DNA from: Methylovirgula sp.
GTDB lineage: Bacteria; Pseudomonadota; Alphaproteobacteria; Rhizobiales; Beijerinckiaceae
DNA length: 64,000 bases
Assembly: GCF_037200945.1 (NCBI RefSeq)
Contig: NZ_JBBCGP010000001.1
Span: 2,292,501-2,356,500 of the forward strand
Direction of reading: 5' to 3'
The stretch's first letter is position 1; each line of letters begins with the position of its first letter. Below the pieces are notes generated by a model, which worked only from the letters and a program-made list of their open reading frames with translations, made no database searches and was not told the DNA's origin. A program made the position numbers and the translations under genes. Shown piece after piece: positions 1 through 10,903 of the stretch.

Positions 1-1
1 C

Positions 2-598
2 CGCCGTGTTGAAGTCGTGGGCCCACGCGTCTCCGGCGAGCTGGTGCAATCCGGTACGCTCGGCGTTGTCATCTCGATCATCGCGGTGCTGTGCTATCTC
101 TGGTTCCGATTTGAATGGCAGTTTGCCGTCGGCGCGATCATCGCGACGATGCACGATCTTCTGCTGACTGTCGGCTTCTTCTCGCTGACGCGGCTCGAAT
201 TCAACACCACGTCCATCGCCGCGATTCTTACCATCGTCGGCTATTCGCTGAACGAGACGGTGGTTGTTCTCGACCGCATCCGCGAGATGCGGAAGAAATA
301 CCGCAAGATGCCGACCGATCAATTGATCGATCTTTCGGTCAATGCCGTCCTGCCACGCACGATCATGACGGCGACCACGGTTTTCCTTGCGTTGCTCTCG
401 CTGGTCATTTTCGGCGGTGAGGTCATCCGCTCGTTCTCGCTCGCGATGATCTGGGGCATCTGCGTCGCGACCTATTCGTCGGTCTTCATCTGCTCGCCGA
501 TGCTGATCTATCTCGGCTTGCGCAATGTAAGCGCCGAACCGGCCCCGACGGGCGCGAAGGATTCGAAAGCCAGACCGGGCGCCGTCAAGACGGCGTAA
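2..598 (+). CDS. secF: Protein translocase subunit SecF (5' end outside window)
   Basis: C-terminal part of SecF, the inner-membrane partner of SecD that uses the proton gradient to help proteins leave the Sec channel. The open frame runs in from base 2, so the true start lies upstream; an internal GTG at base 17 is not the start. Several hydrophobic segments and the conserved cytoplasmic loop NETVVVLDRIREMRKK after the fourth helix are visible, followed by a short hydrophilic Pro/Lys/Ala tail. The next gene begins 11 bases later, so secF probably heads or joins an operon with the two genes that follow. The family call is clear. Confidence 0.95.
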   Translation, partial: RRVEVVGPRVSGELVQSGTLGVVISIIAVLCYLWFRFEWQFAVGAIIATMHDLLLTVGFFSLTRLEFNTTSIAAILTIVGYSLNETVVVLDRIREMRKKYRKMPTDQLIDLSVNAVLPRTIMTATTVFLALLSLVIFGGEVIRSFSLAMIWGICVATYSSVFICSPMLIYLGLRNVSAEPAPTGAKDSKARPGAVKTA

Positions 599-609
599 GG
601 AGCCGACGC

Positions 610-996
610 ATGTCCGGCCCAAAATATTCAGGCTTTTTGCCCGGCCGGCATGTGATCGAGGGCTATGGCAATTTCGGCTTCACCTTTGGCGGCATGTCGC
701 ATCGCGGCTCGATCCTGGCTCTCCCGTCCGGCATCTATGCCTGGGACGTGTTAGGGCCGGAAGATCTCGGCGTCGGCGCGTTGGCGCAGGTCTTCGCCGA
801 ACCGAAAGGTGAAATCGAACATCTGCTGATCGGCACCGGCGTGGAACTGCGGCCACTGGCCAAGGAACTCCGTGCTGCGCTCAATCGCGACGGAATTCGC
901 GTCGAGCCGATGGCGACGGGGGCGGCGGCGCGGACCTATTCGATCCTGCTCGGTGAAAACCGTCGTGTCGCGGCGGCGCTGATCGCCGTGGCTTGA
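610..996 (+). CDS. Mth938-like (DUF498/NDUFAF3 family) protein
   Basis: A 128-residue protein of the Mth938-like fold, the family that includes the mitochondrial complex I assembly factor NDUFAF3. Visible family features are the N-terminal GYGNFGFTFGG stretch, the central LLIGTG and the C-terminal small-residue run. The ATG at 610 follows an AAGGAG ribosome site that overlaps the secF stop. It sits between secF and a squalene-synthase-like gene related to NDUFAF6. The bacterial role is not proven; a part in membrane protein or complex I biogenesis is an inference from family and neighbours. Confidence 0.85.
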   Translation: MSGPKYSGFLPGRHVIEGYGNFGFTFGGMSHRGSILALPSGIYAWDVLGPEDLGVGALAQVFAEPKGEIEHLLIGTGVELRPLAKELRAALNRDGIRVEPMATGAAARTYSILLGENRRVAAALIAVA

Positions 997-1002
997 GCGG
1001 CG

Positions 1003-1815
1003 ATGGATCACGCGGCCGATTACACATATTGCGAGGCACTCCTTCGGCGCAACGATCCCGACCGCTGGCTGGCAAGCCTGTTTCTGCCGGTGGCGTTGCG
1101 CTCGCATGTCGTCGCGCTCTATGCCTTTAGCGACGAGATCGCCCGCGTCCGCGCGCATGTGAGCGAGCCTTTGCTGGGTGAAATCCGCTTCCAATATTGG
1201 CGCGATGTGCTGACGGGCGAGCGCGGCGGGGATGCGCCGGTCGCGGCGGCGCTGGTCGATACGGTCGAGCGCTTCCGGCTGCCACGCGAAAAACTCATCA
1301 GCCTCATCGATGCGCGCCTGTTCGATCTCTACGACGCGCCGATGCCGAGCGTCACGGCCCTCGAATCCTACGCCGCGGCGACGGCGGGGTCGTTATTTCA
1401 ACTCGCGGCGTTCATCCTCGATCCCGCGGCCGACGTCGCGGCGGCATCGCGGCACGCGGGGATCGCCTATGCCGTTACTGGCCTTTTGCGCGGGCTGCCT
1501 TGGCAAGTTGCTGCCGGGCAGACCTATGTGCCGCGCGAGCTTTACGCTGGCTCGGACTTGAAGACCGATCGCCCGGCGCTCGATGCCGCCTTGGCAAAGC
1601 TGCGGGTGCTGGTGCGTCAGAATCTGGCCGCTTTGGCTACCGAGCCTGCCACCAAATCCGGGCAGGCGGCGCCGGCGTTTCTCCCCGCCGCGCTGTGCGA
1701 GCTTTACCTACCGCAGATGGAAAAGCCGGGCTACGATCCGCTCGCGACCCTCGTCGAGGTTCCGCAATGGCGGCGCCAGTGGCGACTCTGGCGCGCGGCG
1801 CGGAAAATCGTCTAG
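1003..1815 (+). CDS. Squalene/phytoene synthase family protein (NDUFAF6-like)
   Basis: A 270-residue member of the squalene/phytoene synthase superfamily, starting 6 bases after the Mth938-like gene. The expected first aspartate-rich motif reads FSDEIARVR rather than a full DDxxD, and the second DDLxxDxxED-type motif is not present near the conserved helix that ends in GLLRGLPW. This suggests it does not make squalene or phytoene and is closer to NDUFAF6, a complex I assembly factor with the same fold. No carotenoid or hopanoid genes lie nearby. Family membership is firm; loss of catalysis is inferred from the missing acidic residues. Confidence 0.8.
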   Translation: MDHAADYTYCEALLRRNDPDRWLASLFLPVALRSHVVALYAFSDEIARVRAHVSEPLLGEIRFQYWRDVLTGERGGDAPVAAALVDTVERFRLPREKLISLIDARLFDLYDAPMPSVTALESYAAATAGSLFQLAAFILDPAADVAAASRHAGIAYAVTGLLRGLPWQVAAGQTYVPRELYAGSDLKTDRPALDAALAKLRVLVRQNLAALATEPATKSGQAAPAFLPAALCELYLPQMEKPGYDPLATLVEVPQWRRQWRLWRAARKIV

Positions 1816-1983
1816 CTGGCGCTTGCCGGTTTGCAGGATGCCGGGAATGGTCTAGAAGGCCGAATGTTCAGAAAAGCTTCATCCGCGGCCCGAATTATCA
1901 GCCCGGCCGGCGCCTAAGCCAGCGCGTCGCCGGGCGTTGCGTAGTCTTCCGCGGCTCTGCCGCACGATCAGGCCTTTGCACAG

Positions 1984-5021
<3,038 letters not shown>

Positions 5022-5025
<4 letters not shown>

Positions 5026-5561
5026 GCGCGCAAGCGGATGGCAGCTTGCCGGTGAGTCAACAATCATCGCTGGTTCGCGTCCGGGCGGTCGGCCTGCTCA
5101 CCGCGCTCGCCACATTCGTCCTCGATCAGGGCAACAAGCTTTGGCTCATTTTCGGCTATGGCATTGCGGCTCATCAGCCGATCCATCTGGCGCCCTTCTT
5201 CGACGTGATTTTTCTGAAAAACCCGGGAATTTCCTATTCCCTGCTGACGGCGAGTTCGGCTTTCGGCCGCTGGGCGCTGCTTGTCATCGCTTTGGTGGCG
5301 ACCGCGTGTCTTATTCTATGGCTGTGGCGGACGCGCTTGATCCTGACCGGCTTTGGCCTCGGGCTGATCATCGGCGGCGCGGTCGGCAACGCGGCCGATC
5401 GGCTGGCCTATGGGTATGTTGCTGATTTTTATCACTTTCATGTCGGCAGCTTTTCCTGGTATGTATTCAATCTCGCAGACGTGGCGATCTGTATCGGGGT
5501 GGGTCTGCTGGTACTTGAAGGGTTGACCGAAAAGCCCCGGGCAAATGATGCGGCCGAATAG
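5022..5561 (+). CDS. lspA: Lipoprotein signal peptidase (signal peptidase II)
   Basis: Inner-membrane aspartic protease that removes signal peptides from prolipoproteins. The 179-residue protein has four hydrophobic segments and the two catalytic-aspartate regions GNAADR and FNLADVAI. An in-frame TTG at 5016 could also start it, but the ATG at 5022 forms the usual ATGA overlap with the ileS stop and is preferred. ileS-lspA order is common in proteobacteria. The next gene follows after about 70 bases and may be co-transcribed. Confidence 0.95.
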
Positions 5562-5634
5562 GCCGGCTTGCCAACAAATCGCCGTGAATTGTGGGATTAT
5601 GAGAGATTGCCGACAGCGGCGAAGGAGATGTGCC

Positions 5635-6369
5635 TTGCCCTTCGATTCACGTAGAACCCGCAACCTTGTTGCCGCGACGAGTGGTGTTGCGCTTGCCGCT
5701 TTGCTTGCCGCAAGTCCCGCGCGCGCTGATGGCGATATGTGGAATTCCATGCTGGGCTGGGTCGGGATGGGACACAAATCGGCCGCCGCGACCGAGGGAC
5801 CCGACGACGGCGCGATCGATTACACGCCGAAGCCGGCGCTCGTCGTGCCGCCGAAGATGGATTTGCCCCCGCCGCAGGCGGCGACATCGACCCCGGCCGA
5901 TTGGCCGCATGACCCGGACGCTACCGCGCGCGCAAAAGCCGAGGCTGACTCACGGCGTCCGGCGCCATCCAGCGATTCAACCTCTAACAATTCTGTTGGG
6001 GACTTTGTGGCCGACGCCGACAAGGCGAAGCCGGACAACGGCAACGGCGAGAGCGAGTCTTGCACCAATACAGCCGGCAAACCGATCTGCTTTTATGGAC
6101 CGTCCGATCTCATGAAGTTCACCAAGGGTTGGAATATGGGCGGTCTGTTCAGCACCCATGCCGAGGATACGTCGAAGTTGCGGATCGGCTCGGAGCCCCC
6201 GCGCGAATATCTGATCCAGCCGCCGCCGGGCTACCAAATGCCGAAGGTGAAGGACGAGGACGACAGCGACGCGGATAGCGACACCGATACGTCGAAATAT
6301 GATTCGGTCGATGTTGGCGCGCCGCGCCATCATCATCACAGCAGCACCGATTCCAGCACCGCAAATTAG
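5635..6369 (+). CDS. Secreted hypothetical protein, His/Asp-rich C terminus
   Basis: A 244-residue predicted secreted protein of unknown function. The TTG at 5635 is chosen because a GAAGGAG ribosome site lies 7 bases upstream and it gives a clean signal peptide ending near PARADG. The mature part starts with a short MWNSMLGWVGM segment, then a proline-rich stretch (LVVPPKMDLPPP), a low-complexity linker, a central segment with two cysteines (CTNTAGKPIC) and an acidic Asp/Ser tail with four histidines. Similar proteins occur downstream of lspA in other Rhizobiales. An upstream ATG at 5545 would overlap lspA and lacks a good ribosome site. Confidence 0.7.
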   Translation: MPFDSRRTRNLVAATSGVALAALLAASPARADGDMWNSMLGWVGMGHKSAAATEGPDDGAIDYTPKPALVVPPKMDLPPPQAATSTPADWPHDPDATARAKAEADSRRPAPSSDSTSNNSVGDFVADADKAKPDNGNGESESCTNTAGKPICFYGPSDLMKFTKGWNMGGLFSTHAEDTSKLRIGSEPPREYLIQPPPGYQMPKVKDEDDSDADSDTDTSKYDSVDVGAPRHHHHSSTDSSTAN

Positions 6370-6423
6370 GCCTTCAGCGGTATAGATCGGATCGGTGGCT
6401 AGCTTCGGCGATAGCCGGAGAGG

Positions 6424-7449
6424 CTAGGGCTTGTCCGGCGTCCGGCCCAGAAGCTTTGCCATCTCTTCCTCGAGCGAAACCATCAAGTCTTCGGCGCCCG
6501 GCGTGGGTGCGGCGGAGGCTTCGTCCTTGGGCGTCGCAGGGGCGGGCAGAGCGAATTCGAGGTCCGTCGCGGGCTTGTTTTCGACGACGGGGGGTACGGG
6601 CGTCGTCGGGCTCGGGTCACGCGGCCGGATTGGCTGGGTAAAACTCGGGCCTGCTGGGCGCGACTGCGGTTGTCCCGGGTTTTGGTTCGGGCGCCAGCGC
6701 ATGAAACCTTGCGTCGTAGCCTGCGAGGGGGCTTGCCCCCCTTCTGCAGGGCCGGTTACGGGCTTGGCAGGAAGCGTCGCCTCAGCACTCGGCAGAGCCG
6801 GCTCCATGGCTACTGGCGGTGCGGCAGGTGTTGGCGGAAATGGCGCGGGCGCCGGTTTGACGTCGGGTCGCAGCGGGGGCGTTGTCCGTCGCGGGCTGAC
6901 CGGTGTCGCGAGCGGCGCGCGGGCTATTGATTGAACCGGTGCGGAAGTGACGGGCGTGACGATGGTCGGCGTGACCGGCGGAATCTGGCGTGCCGTAACC
7001 GGCTCTTCGGCAGGGGCTTCGGGGACGAAGGGCGGTAGCGGCAATTGTGGTTCGACACTCGTCGGCTTCAACGGTTGCACCGCGGGCAATTGCACGGCCT
7101 CAAAATCTTTTTCGCGTGGCTTATCGCGATCCTTGTCGCGCTGGCGCGGCTCGCGCGCTTCGGCCCGGACGATCTGCGACTCTATCAACATATCGTTGGG
7201 GCCGCCGATCATGATGAGATGTTCGACGTTGTCACGCCGCACGATGACGAGCTGGCGCTGGCGGTCGAGATCGAAAGCATCGACGATGCCGAGCCGCAAT
7301 TGCCGGCCGCGTGCGCCAGACATCCTCAAGCGGCGGCCAAAGGCCAGGCGAAAGACGAGCAGAACGAGGAGCGCCGCGACGATCAGCGCAACGGCAGCCG
7401 CGCCATAGGCCAGAGCCTTGTTTCCACTGAGCCAACTCAAGCCTTGCAT
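6424..7449 (-). CDS. fliO: FliO-like flagellar biosynthesis protein
   Basis: A single-pass membrane protein of about 341 residues. One N-terminal transmembrane helix (about residues 14-36) is followed by a small cytoplasmic domain of the FliO/MopB kind (LRLGIVDAFDLDRQRQLVIV, then HLIMIGGP) and a long Pro/Thr/Ala-rich tail. FliO helps assemble the FliPQR core of the flagellar export gate. The start at 7449 puts the helix near the N terminus; a longer frame begins at 7515. It is transcribed away from cckA and lies about 24 kb from the main flagellar locus. The tail is too low in complexity to interpret. Confidence 0.7.
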   Translation of the reverse strand: MQGLSWLSGNKALAYGAAAVALIVAALLVLLVFRLAFGRRLRMSGARGRQLRLGIVDAFDLDRQRQLVIVRRDNVEHLIMIGGPNDMLIESQIVRAEAREPRQRDKDRDKPREKDFEAVQLPAVQPLKPTSVEPQLPLPPFVPEAPAEEPVTARQIPPVTPTIVTPVTSAPVQSIARAPLATPVSPRRTTPPLRPDVKPAPAPFPPTPAAPPVAMEPALPSAEATLPAKPVTGPAEGGQAPSQATTQGFMRWRPNQNPGQPQSRPAGPSFTQPIRPRDPSPTTPVPPVVENKPATDLEFALPAPATPKDEASAAPTPGAEDLMVSLEEEMAKLLGRTPDKP

Positions 7450-7808
7450 GAGCTTGTCTAATCCCCGATTTTGGGCACGCTTGGCCCTTCCAGTCGCTTT
7501 AGGCCAATTCCGCAAACCGGGCGAGTTTGCCGAGGTTCCGAAAATGCCCGAATTCGATTATTCTAACATGCCGCCACGTTGCCGCGCGGACGAGGTTAAT
7601 AAATGGTTAACGCGCCCCTGTGGCGCTGTGCGGACGACCTTAACGTCACGCGACTTTTGCGCAAGTGTCGCCTCAATCTCTCCCCGCGCCGGGTCGAGCG
7701 GGAAAAAGGCCATCGCGCGCATTGCAAACAACCACCGTGGGTTCCATTCTCCCGAATCGCAGGCAGCGCGCCGAATCGCGGCCGTGCCGCCGCATGATGA
7801 GGTGACGT
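7450..7808. promoter_or_regulatory. Intergenic region between fliO-like gene and cckA
   Basis: This 359-base gap separates two divergent genes and should hold both promoters. It contains one strong CtrA-type site (annotated separately) and the cckA ribosome site GAGGTGA at about 7799-7805. Short open frames here show no recognisable protein and look non-coding. Confidence 0.6.
7596..7611 (+). promoter_or_regulatory. CtrA box (TTAA-N7-TTAAC)
   Basis: The sequence reads TTAATAAATGGTTAAC, an exact match to the TTAA-N7-TTAAC consensus of the alphaproteobacterial cell-cycle regulator CtrA; on the other strand it contains TTAACCAT. It lies 198 bases before the cckA start and 147 bases before the fliO-like start, so it could serve either gene. 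CckA is the kinase that feeds phosphate to CtrA, so a feedback loop is plausible but inferred. Confidence 0.7.
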
Positions 7809-10319
7809 TTGACCGACCAGCCGACCACCGCTGCCTTCGACCGCACGGAGCGTGCCGGCAGCCCGGGCCTTGTACTGCTTTTCGCGGCTTGTCTTGTCGG
7901 CCCGATCGCCGCCTTTTCCGTTCTGCCGAAGGATCAGGCCGGCACGATGGTGATCGGCCTTTTGACTATCCTGGCGGTCATCGGAATTTTCGCGCTGTTC
8001 GGCTACGCGGTCGGCTTTTTTCAATTTTCCGGGCAGGCGGCGCGCAATGATCTGACGCGTCTCATCTGCGATAGCGAGCCGGAAGGCGCCATCGTCACCG
8101 ACAATGCCGGCAAGATCCTTTACGCCAACGAAGCCTATATGCGGCTCTCCGGTGCGCGCGATGTAAGCCAGCTCAAGGCCGTCGAGCGGCTGCTCTCGGG
8201 GCCGTCCGATGTTTCGGAATCGATTTACCGGCTCGCGCAAGCCGCGCGTGAAGGCAAACGCAACACCGAGGAATTACGGCTGGCGCCGCCGCTGACGGGC
8301 GACAGCGAAGTTGGCTGGTATCGCGTGCGCGTACGGCCGCTGAATTTTTCCGGCGCCAAACGCGCCACGCTCTGGAGCGTCGCCGACGTGACGCGCGAGC
8401 GCGAGCGGCACGAAAACGTCTTTCAGGAATTGCAGCACGCGATCGATTTTCTCGACCATGCGCCGGCGGGCTTTTTCTCCTGTGACGCGTCGGGCGCCGT
8501 CTCCTACATGAACGCGACGCTGGCGGGATGGCTCGACTATGATCTCGCTCAGGTCGGGTCCGGCGGTCTGGAACTCAACGATTTCGTCGCCGGCGGCGGC
8601 GCGGTTCTGCTCGCAAGTGTCGCCGGGGCGCCGGGCGATGTCGTCACCGATCAGTTCGACATGGAATTGAAGCGCCGCAACGGTCAGAGCCTGCCGGTGC
8701 GGATGCTGCACCGGGTTGCGTTCGGCCAGGATGGTTTGCCCGGCGCTTCGCGTACTCTGGTTTTCAATCGCGCGCCGGGCGAGGAACCGGCGGAAGATTT
8801 GCGCGCCGCGGAAGTGCGTTTTGCGCGTGTCTTCCTCGCCGCGCCGATGGCCATGGCGATCGTCGATCGCAACGGGCGCATCAAACGCTCCAACACGGCC
8901 TTCGCCAAACTGATGCCGGAGGCCCTCCGCGCTGCGGATTCGGCGCAACGCAGCATCCGGGGAGGTATTTCGGACACCGATCATCCTGCGCTCGATAGCG
9001 CGATTGCCGCTGCCGCAGGATCGAAGACCGACATACCCCCCGTGGACGTGCAGCTTTCGGGCAACCGTTCGGCGCGCCTGCTTTTTTCCGCGTCCGACGA
9101 AGCCGACGGGCCGGGCGCAACGATCTATGCACTCGATACGACGGAACTGCGCACGCTCAAGGAGAATTTTGCGCAGTCGCAGAAGATGCAGGCGATCGGC
9201 CAGCTTGCCGGCGGCGTCGCGCATGATTTCAACAATGTGCTGACCGCGATCATCGGCTATTCCGACCTGCTGCTGGCCAATCATCGGCCGACCGATCCGT
9301 CCTTTCAGGACATTATGCAGATCAAGCAGAACGCCAATCGTGCCGCCGGTCTCGTGCGGCAATTGCTCGCCTTCTCGCGGCGGCAGACGCTGCGGCCGGA
9401 GGTTTTGCAGCTCGGCGATGTGCTCTCGGAATTGCAGCTGATGATGCGTCGCCTCGTTGGCGAGAAGGTCAGCCTGGAATTGCGGCATGGCCGCGATCTG
9501 TGGCTCGTCAAAGCCGATATCAATCAGTTCGAACAAGTGATCATCAATCTCGTCGTCAACGCTCGCGACGCCATGCCAGACGGCGGCAAGATCGAATTGC
9601 GCACGGCCAATCTGGCCGCGGCGGACAATGCGAAGCTCAACGAAAAATCTCTTCCTGCCGCCGATTATGTGATGATCGAAGTGGCGGACACCGGCACCGG
9701 AATTCCTGACGACGTTCGCGAAAAGATTTTCGAGCCGTTCTTCACGACCAAAGAGGTTGGCAAAGGAACCGGTCTCGGCCTTGCGATGGTCTACGGCATC
9801 GTCAAGCAGACGGGCGGCTACGTGTTCTGCGACTCGACAGTCGGTGTCGGCACAATCTTCCGTATCCTCCTGCCACGCTATGTTCCGACGCAGGGCGAAG
9901 ATGAAGTGCGCAACAAGGAACCGGTCAAGAAGGCGGCGGCCGATCTCACCGGACACGGCACAATTCTGCTCGTCGAGGATGAGGAGGCAGTACGTGCCTT
10001 CGGCGCCCGCGCCTTGTCGGCGCGCGGCTATACGGTGCTTGAAGCCGCCAACGGCGCCGAAGCTTTGGAAGTCGCTGACAGGAATTCCAAGATCGATCTC
10101 ATCGTGTCCGACGTCGTCATGCCGGAGATGGACGGACCGACCATGTTCGGCGAATTACGTAAGCGCGGCGTGCGCGCGAAGGTCATTTTCGTATCAGGCT
10201 ATGCCGAGGATGCGTTTGCGAAGAATTTGCCGGAGGGCGAAGATTTCGGCTTTCTCGCCAAGCCCTTCACCCTCAAGCAATTGATCGAGGCGGTGAAAGG
10301 TGCGGCGCCTGCGGGATAG
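7809..10319 (+). CDS. cckA: Cell-cycle hybrid histidine kinase CckA
   Basis: Membrane hybrid kinase of 836 residues that, through ChpT, controls phosphorylation of CtrA. Two transmembrane helices lie at about residues 18-40 and 46-70. They are followed by PAS-type sensor regions and the DHp helix GGVAHDFNN with phospho-acceptor His472. The ATPase domain then shows NLVVNARDAM, DTGTGIP and GKGTGLGLAMVYGI, and the C-terminal receiver has VSDVVMPEMDGP with Asp768. The start is TTG at 7809 with GAGGTGA upstream. Architecture and length match CckA of Caulobacter and rhizobia. A CtrA box lies in its upstream region. Confidence 0.95.
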   Translation: MTDQPTTAAFDRTERAGSPGLVLLFAACLVGPIAAFSVLPKDQAGTMVIGLLTILAVIGIFALFGYAVGFFQFSGQAARNDLTRLICDSEPEGAIVTDNAGKILYANEAYMRLSGARDVSQLKAVERLLSGPSDVSESIYRLAQAAREGKRNTEELRLAPPLTGDSEVGWYRVRVRPLNFSGAKRATLWSVADVTRERERHENVFQELQHAIDFLDHAPAGFFSCDASGAVSYMNATLAGWLDYDLAQVGSGGLELNDFVAGGGAVLLASVAGAPGDVVTDQFDMELKRRNGQSLPVRMLHRVAFGQDGLPGASRTLVFNRAPGEEPAEDLRAAEVRFARVFLAAPMAMAIVDRNGRIKRSNTAFAKLMPEALRAADSAQRSIRGGISDTDHPALDSAIAAAAGSKTDIPPVDVQLSGNRSARLLFSASDEADGPGATIYALDTTELRTLKENFAQSQKMQAIGQLAGGVAHDFNNVLTAIIGYSDLLLANHRPTDPSFQDIMQIKQNANRAAGLVRQLLAFSRRQTLRPEVLQLGDVLSELQLMMRRLVGEKVSLELRHGRDLWLVKADINQFEQVIINLVVNARDAMPDGGKIELRTANLAAADNAKLNEKSLPAADYVMIEVADTGTGIPDDVREKIFEPFFTTKEVGKGTGLGLAMVYGIVKQTGGYVFCDSTVGVGTIFRILLPRYVPTQGEDEVRNKEPVKKAAADLTGHGTILLVEDEEAVRAFGARALSARGYTVLEAANGAEALEVADRNSKIDLIVSDVVMPEMDGPTMFGELRKRGVRAKVIFVSGYAEDAFAKNLPEGEDFGFLAKPFTLKQLIEAVKGAAPAG

Positions 10320-10324
10320 GCAAG

Positions 10325-10858
10325 ATGAGCGTTGCACGCCGGTTGCTTTTTGCCTGGTTCATCGCCGCTTTGGCGGCGGGTTATGCGCAAATTGCGGACG
10401 CAAAAGTGCCGGGCCGCTCGGTCGAGCCTGTCCGGCAAATCGAACTCAGCGAAGAGAAAATCACGCACTATCTTGCTGCGAGGCCGGCGTTCGATGAGAT
10501 TCTCGCGAAAGCGGCTGCGGTGCCGGAACCGCGGTACATGCGCTTGCTCAACGAGACGGCGCGCAAGAACGGGTTTGCTGATTATGCGGATTACGAATCT
10601 GTCGCCATCAACGTCGTTTGGATTTTGACTGGCATAGATCCGCTCAGCAAAAAATATGTCGGCGTGCAAACCGTGACGAAACAGGAAGCCGCCATTTTGC
10701 TCTCCGACAAGGCCCTCTCGCCGCGCGATCACAGGTCGCGGTTTGATACTCTACACGCGCAAATGCTCACCGCCGCTCCAACGAAGTTCGCGGCCAATAT
10801 TGCGCTGGTGACGAAATACTACGACAAGCTTTTCACGTTGGATGCGTCGAAGAATTAG
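10325..10858 (+). CDS. Secreted hypothetical protein
   Basis: A 177-residue protein with an N-terminal signal peptide (hydrophobic core about residues 8-20, cleavage near IADA-K). The mature part is largely alpha-helical in composition, with no cysteines and no domain I recognise. It starts 5 bases after cckA stops, so it is probably co-transcribed with cckA. Its TAG stop is inside the target site of the adjacent insertion element, but the frame is otherwise undamaged. Function unknown. Confidence 0.65.
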   Translation: MSVARRLLFAWFIAALAAGYAQIADAKVPGRSVEPVRQIELSEEKITHYLAARPAFDEILAKAAAVPEPRYMRLLNETARKNGFADYADYESVAINVVWILTGIDPLSKKYVGVQTVTKQEAAILLSDKALSPRDHRSRFDTLHAQMLTAAPTKFAANIALVTKYYDKLFTLDASKN

Positions 10859-10872
10859 CACTACTTTGGCAG
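10859..10872 (+). repeat. IS701-family left terminal inverted repeat
   Basis: CACTACTTTGGCAG, identical to the reverse complement of the right end at 12286-12299. It marks the transposase 3' side of the element. The TAG stop of the upstream hypothetical gene abuts it directly. Confidence 0.9.
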
Positions 10873-10903
10873 TTTAGGTTTGCCTGGGTCGGCGAGGAGT
10901 TTC

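Noticed and set aside
8274..9956. 560-residue open frame on the minus strand
   Set aside because: It lies wholly inside cckA on the opposite strand. Its composition is Arg/His-rich with no domain, a typical shadow in high-GC DNA.
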